The notes under the pieces are model-generated. The model had not been told where the DNA came from. It worked only from the letters and a program-made list of their open reading frames with translations, and made no database searches. This document shows, piece after piece, positions 60,773 to 64,000 of a stretch of 64,000 bases of DNA (within the stretch, counting starts at the first letter, position 1; each line of letters starts with the position of its first letter). Origin of the DNA: Cloeon dipterum (taxonomy: Eukaryota; Arthropoda; Insecta; Ephemeroptera; Baetidae). The stretch lies in the NCBI RefSeq assembly GCF_949628265.1, contig NC_088788.1:27762335-27826334 (forward strand), in the 5' to 3' direction. The position numbers and the translations under genes were made by a program.

Positions 60773-62814
60773 ATGCACTTGGTGTGTGGGCAGAATATTC
60801 GCCTGCCACCGAAACATCTCAAAATAAGCACCTTTTGGAGGGTCGTCCACTTCCTCTACTCATCGATCATCAATCTTGCGGTGATATTTTGCGTAGGGAC
60901 AACGATTTTGACATTTCTCAAGTACCGTGAAAATTTTGGCCACGCGCTCTTCATCGCGTCTAGCTTTTTCGGGGTGCTCGAGTGCTTCATCCGCATCACT
61001 TACACCACAATATGCGGAAAGAAGATTGAAAATGTCGCTGCCAGGGTGTATGAGACGCTTGAATTCACCGAAGTAGACGCAAAAAGGCAGAAAACATTTA
61101 TTGTGAAGATGTCAAGGTTAAAACAGTATAACCTCATTCATATTTTTTTAACTAAAATATTCTGATTATTTATAATTCCATCATTCCTAGACACTATGGT
61201 AGCGTAATTTTTTTTATTCTTTGAACACAAAAAATGCCATTTATCTTAAAAATTCTGTTAGATAATTTAAGTTTATAATTTCTTAAGATAAACGATGTTA
61301 TAAAACATTTAAATGTTAAATACATACCTTAAATACAACTTAATTTTCAGAATTATTACGATACTCGTGACTGTTTTGTTCTCCGCGTTCATCGTTTCCA
61401 TCAGTGCAAATTACTTCTCTACTTTTGGCCAACTGGAGGATATTTTCGGCAATGTGAATGGAACCGAGGAGGAAATCAACCAGCAGATGATGTCCAAACA
61501 AGTGCCTCTCGAGGTGGTTGAGGCATGGACCTACGTTTGTGCCTTTTTCCAGCTCTGGCCGTCCACCGGCATGCTGAAAGTGTACGCTGCTTTTCTGCAC
61601 GTCATAAATTTTTTGGGCATCGGTCGGATTATTGTGTCCGATATTTTATTTTACTCCTGGTACGCCATCATCATCAATCGGTACCACATGCTAGCCAAAA
61701 GTGCGCCGGCCGTGTTGAACAAACAAGAGAACGATAAAAGACTGGTTGATTGGATCCAATTTCATCATACAATTAACGAGTATATCAGTTTAAAATTAAG
61801 TCCCAGACTATTTAATCATAAAAATAATATATATTTAATAGATTGCTTCAAGAAGTGAATGAATTGTCATCGCCTGGTATTGTAGCGGCTGTGGTTTGCA
61901 CTAGCTTGCAAATTTGCATTCTTTCCTACGTGGTGATAAAGGTATGCTAAAATTCGTTTATTAACAATAGGGATTGTATTGTTGACTAAAGGATGCTCTT
62001 TATATCAGAGATTTTTCTCAAATTTGAAATATTAAACACAAATTGCTCAGTTATTGACATCAAATAGCTCGCACTAAAAATCTCGCAGCTGCAAACCGAC
62101 TTTGTTGAAGTCAATTTATTTAAACGAATTAACTATATACCTCTATATCATCCAATAGATGCATGACAAGGCAATTATCTGGTCATTCCTGATGTTTGGA
62201 ATTGGTTCGATTTATCAAGTATTTGTGTACTGCCTGCTTGGCCAGTGGATCAAAGATAAAGTAAGTGTGTTCTCGCTTAAATTAAAATAAAGAGTGCGAA
62301 TATGTTTATGCACTTTATATAAAGAATTTTAAAAATGATTTCCTTCTGTGTTTGGCATAGTAATGTGAAATAAAAGCAAAAAATCTTGAAAAAAAGACAT
62401 TTTAATGTGACTCATTTTTTAATTCAATAGAAATTTATGGCTTATGATAGCAAAAATTTATGAAAATTATTAGTGCAAAATTATCTCTAAGTGATGTAGT
62501 GAATTCATATTTATTTTTTTCCACCGTAATTTAAGGTCATGGAACTGCATTCTGAGGTATACAGAGGACCTTGGATAGAGAACGAATTCACAAAGCAACA
62601 CGCGGCTGTGATTATTTGCTCTGCAGCAAGTGAAAAAATCGGCCAGTGCCTTCCAGGCGCACCCTTCTTCTCCATGTCACTTCAATTTTTTGCTTCGGTA
62701 TTATCCATCTCGACACAATATCTATAAGCTCTCTAAATTTTTATTTTCACTAACCTTTTTCAGATGACCAGTGTTGTTTTTACGTACATCATGGTGTTGA
62801 TACAGCTAAATTAA
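60773..62814 (+). CDS. Odorant receptor (7tm_6 family), OR-E
   Basis: Plus-strand relative of OR-D. Exons: 60773-61116, 61351-61779, 61842-61941, 62159-62260, 62536-62697, 62764-62814; phases fit and give 395 aa. The exon 2 donor (AACGA|GTATAT) was chosen because it aligns the downstream LLQEVNELSSPGIV with FLQKIN..APGVI of OR-A to OR-C without gaps. Landmarks: FYSWYAIIINRY mid-protein, FVYCLLGQWIKDK, EVYRGPW (the conserved tryptophan before helix 7), LPGAPFFSMSLQFFAS and TYIMVLIQ. Exons 4 and 5 are 102 and 162 nt, as in OR-D, so the two share the derived or ancestral split. The 100-nt exon 3 is shared with OR-A to OR-C. The start is the first ATG in frame. Confidence 0.87.
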
Positions 62815-63748
62815 AAGGCAAAAGATCATTGTCGGGATCTTTTTTTTTTATCAAAAACCAGAATGTCAGTCAATCCTTTGCAAAAATTGTGACGGATGAT
62901 TCCCTCATTTGAGAAACATAAATTTAAGTTATGACTTAATTCCTTTTAAAATTTTCTGTAATGAAGGTTTTACACTTTGCATGTTGTATGCTAATTTTTA
63001 TAATTGTGATTGTTCGCATTGGAATATACTGAAAGTACGTAAGCTATCGACAAATTATTTGTATGAATACCTTTTACAGTCGGCCTGATAAACTATTTCC
63101 ATATTTTTTGAGACGATTTCGTACAATTTATCTCCTCAATATACTGATCTCTAAATTTACAGTCTGTAATGTACAGTGTTTTTACGTACATCCTGAAGTT
63201 CATATACCATTAAAAGAAAAAGATTTTAGGTAACATAATAATTGTTTTTCAAATACCTATATATTTACGCTTATATATAAGATGGAATTCCCTAAACTGA
63301 CAGATTATATAGATAACCTTACTCTTTTGAATACGCAGAGTATCCGTCGCACCAGTACGAATCCCGTGTACCATGAAGATTAATATTTCCTTATCAAAAT
63401 AATACTAGAACTACGAAACGATCGTTTTAATTATTTTGAACTTTACTTAAATCATTTATGACCTATCAAGAAGAGTCGCATAATCAAAATTAAAAAATCT
63501 TTCGCTATTAACAAATCATATTACAACTTTATTAAAAATTAATATCTGTTTCAACATCTAGCGGTGTCAACTTTTAATAATTGACCAGTGTGCGAATGAG
63601 AAATAAAAACGGCTCAGAGATCTCCGATTCATTTATTGTTTGATAAAAGTGACGTTATCAAGTTTAATGATATTAGCCCAGGCGCGAAACACAAATATTA
63701 GTTTGCTCCTTTGTTTGATGCTTTATTTGCGACTGGTAGGTAGCCACA
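62815..63748. other. Downstream of OR-E; one relic exon, otherwise nothing seen
   Basis: AT-rich sequence. Apart from the orphan OR terminal exon at 63169-63213 no coding signal was found. The last ~150 bp should contain the promoter of the gene that starts at 63749. Confidence 0.6.
63169..63213 (+). pseudogene. Orphan terminal exon of an OR-E-like receptor
   Basis: After an acceptor-like TTTACAG comes a frame reading M-Y-S-V-F-T-Y-I-L-K-F-I-Y-H-stop. At the DNA level it repeats the last exon of OR-E (62764-62814): both contain CAGTG, TTTTTACGTACATC and an ending ATTAAAAG. No matching upstream exons lie between 62815 and 63168. This is a remnant of a duplicated receptor, or possibly an alternative last exon of OR-E. 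Confidence 0.6.
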
Positions 63749-63893
63749 ATGATCCTTAAACTATTCGTCCTTCTTTGGCTGTCACTCTGTGGTATCCAAT
63801 CCGTTCCTGTGCTTAGCAGGAATGAAGCTACGTACGAGGAAACGGTATCAAAAATCAGAGAGCTGAGCTTAGGTTTGCCTGACGAGCGTGTTG
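63749..63893 (+). CDS. Secreted protein, first coding exon (gene continues past the window)
   Basis: An ATG at 63749 opens a 48-codon exon ending at a good donor (GTTG|GTAAGT) in phase 1. The first ~18-20 residues (MILKLFVLLWLSLCGIQS) form a clear signal peptide: a lysine, a Leu-rich core, then a Ser/Val cleavage region. The mature start is polar and charged (RNEATYEETVSKIRELSLG). This is too little to assign a family. No further exon is visible in the remaining 107 nt. Confidence 0.6.
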
Positions 63894-64000
63894 GTAAGTA
63901 CAATAGGTATAATTATTCTCATAGATAGATTTTGAAAAACGTAAAATAATTATATATTGGTATATTTTTGGCCTTTAAATTCTTGGAGCTTAAATTTTAG

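Noticed and set aside
61780..61858. Longer OR-E exon 2 reading through into the sequence after INEYIS
   Set aside because: Later GT sites give phases that run into a stop or lose the conserved LLQEVN block; the GA|GTATAT donor aligns exactly with the paralogues.

Overview
The window is nuclear DNA of an insect. Evidence: spliced genes with GT-AG introns down to 48 nt, long AT-rich non-coding stretches with GT/GA microsatellites, a full Mi-2/CHD4 chromatin remodeller, an M13 (neprilysin-family) peptidase, and a cluster of seven-helix odorant-receptor (OR) genes, a family confined to insects. I cannot name the species. All exon models were read by eye from reading frames, splice signals and family conservation.

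Layout. 1-764: right end of a probable LTR retrotransposon. 765-26236: gene-poor, with one confident coding exon (8528-8848, minus), the first coding exon of an FLVCR-type major-facilitator transporter, plus microsatellites and one copy of a dispersed repeat. 26237-36060: Mi-2 on the minus strand, 13 coding exons, about 1954 aa, with its polyadenylation signal and a GC-rich promoter. 36061-39548: intergenic, holding a MITE-like inverted repeat. 39549-50904: M13 peptidase on the plus strand, 12 coding exons, 780 aa; its long introns hold the second copy of the dispersed repeat and a GA microsatellite. 51742-59597: four OR genes on the minus strand. 60773-62814: a fifth OR on the plus strand, followed by an orphan OR terminal exon. 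63749-end: first exon of a secreted-protein gene that leaves the window.

The most interesting content is non-coding RNA around Mi-2. Introns 8 and 9 each carry a box C/D snoRNA candidate on the host strand, and a third lies about 500 nt past the stop codon. All three share the same guide beside box D, which matches a conserved segment of 28S rRNA, while their remaining sequence has diverged. Intron 7 carries a candidate H/ACA snoRNA with both hairpins, an H box and an ACA box, each 14 nt from its upper stem. Mi-2 therefore looks like a multi-snoRNA host gene.

The OR cluster falls into two subfamilies by exon structure: three tandem five-exon genes, and a divergent pair whose fourth-exon equivalent is split by an extra intron. 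One intron of the peptidase gene uses a GC-AG splice pair.
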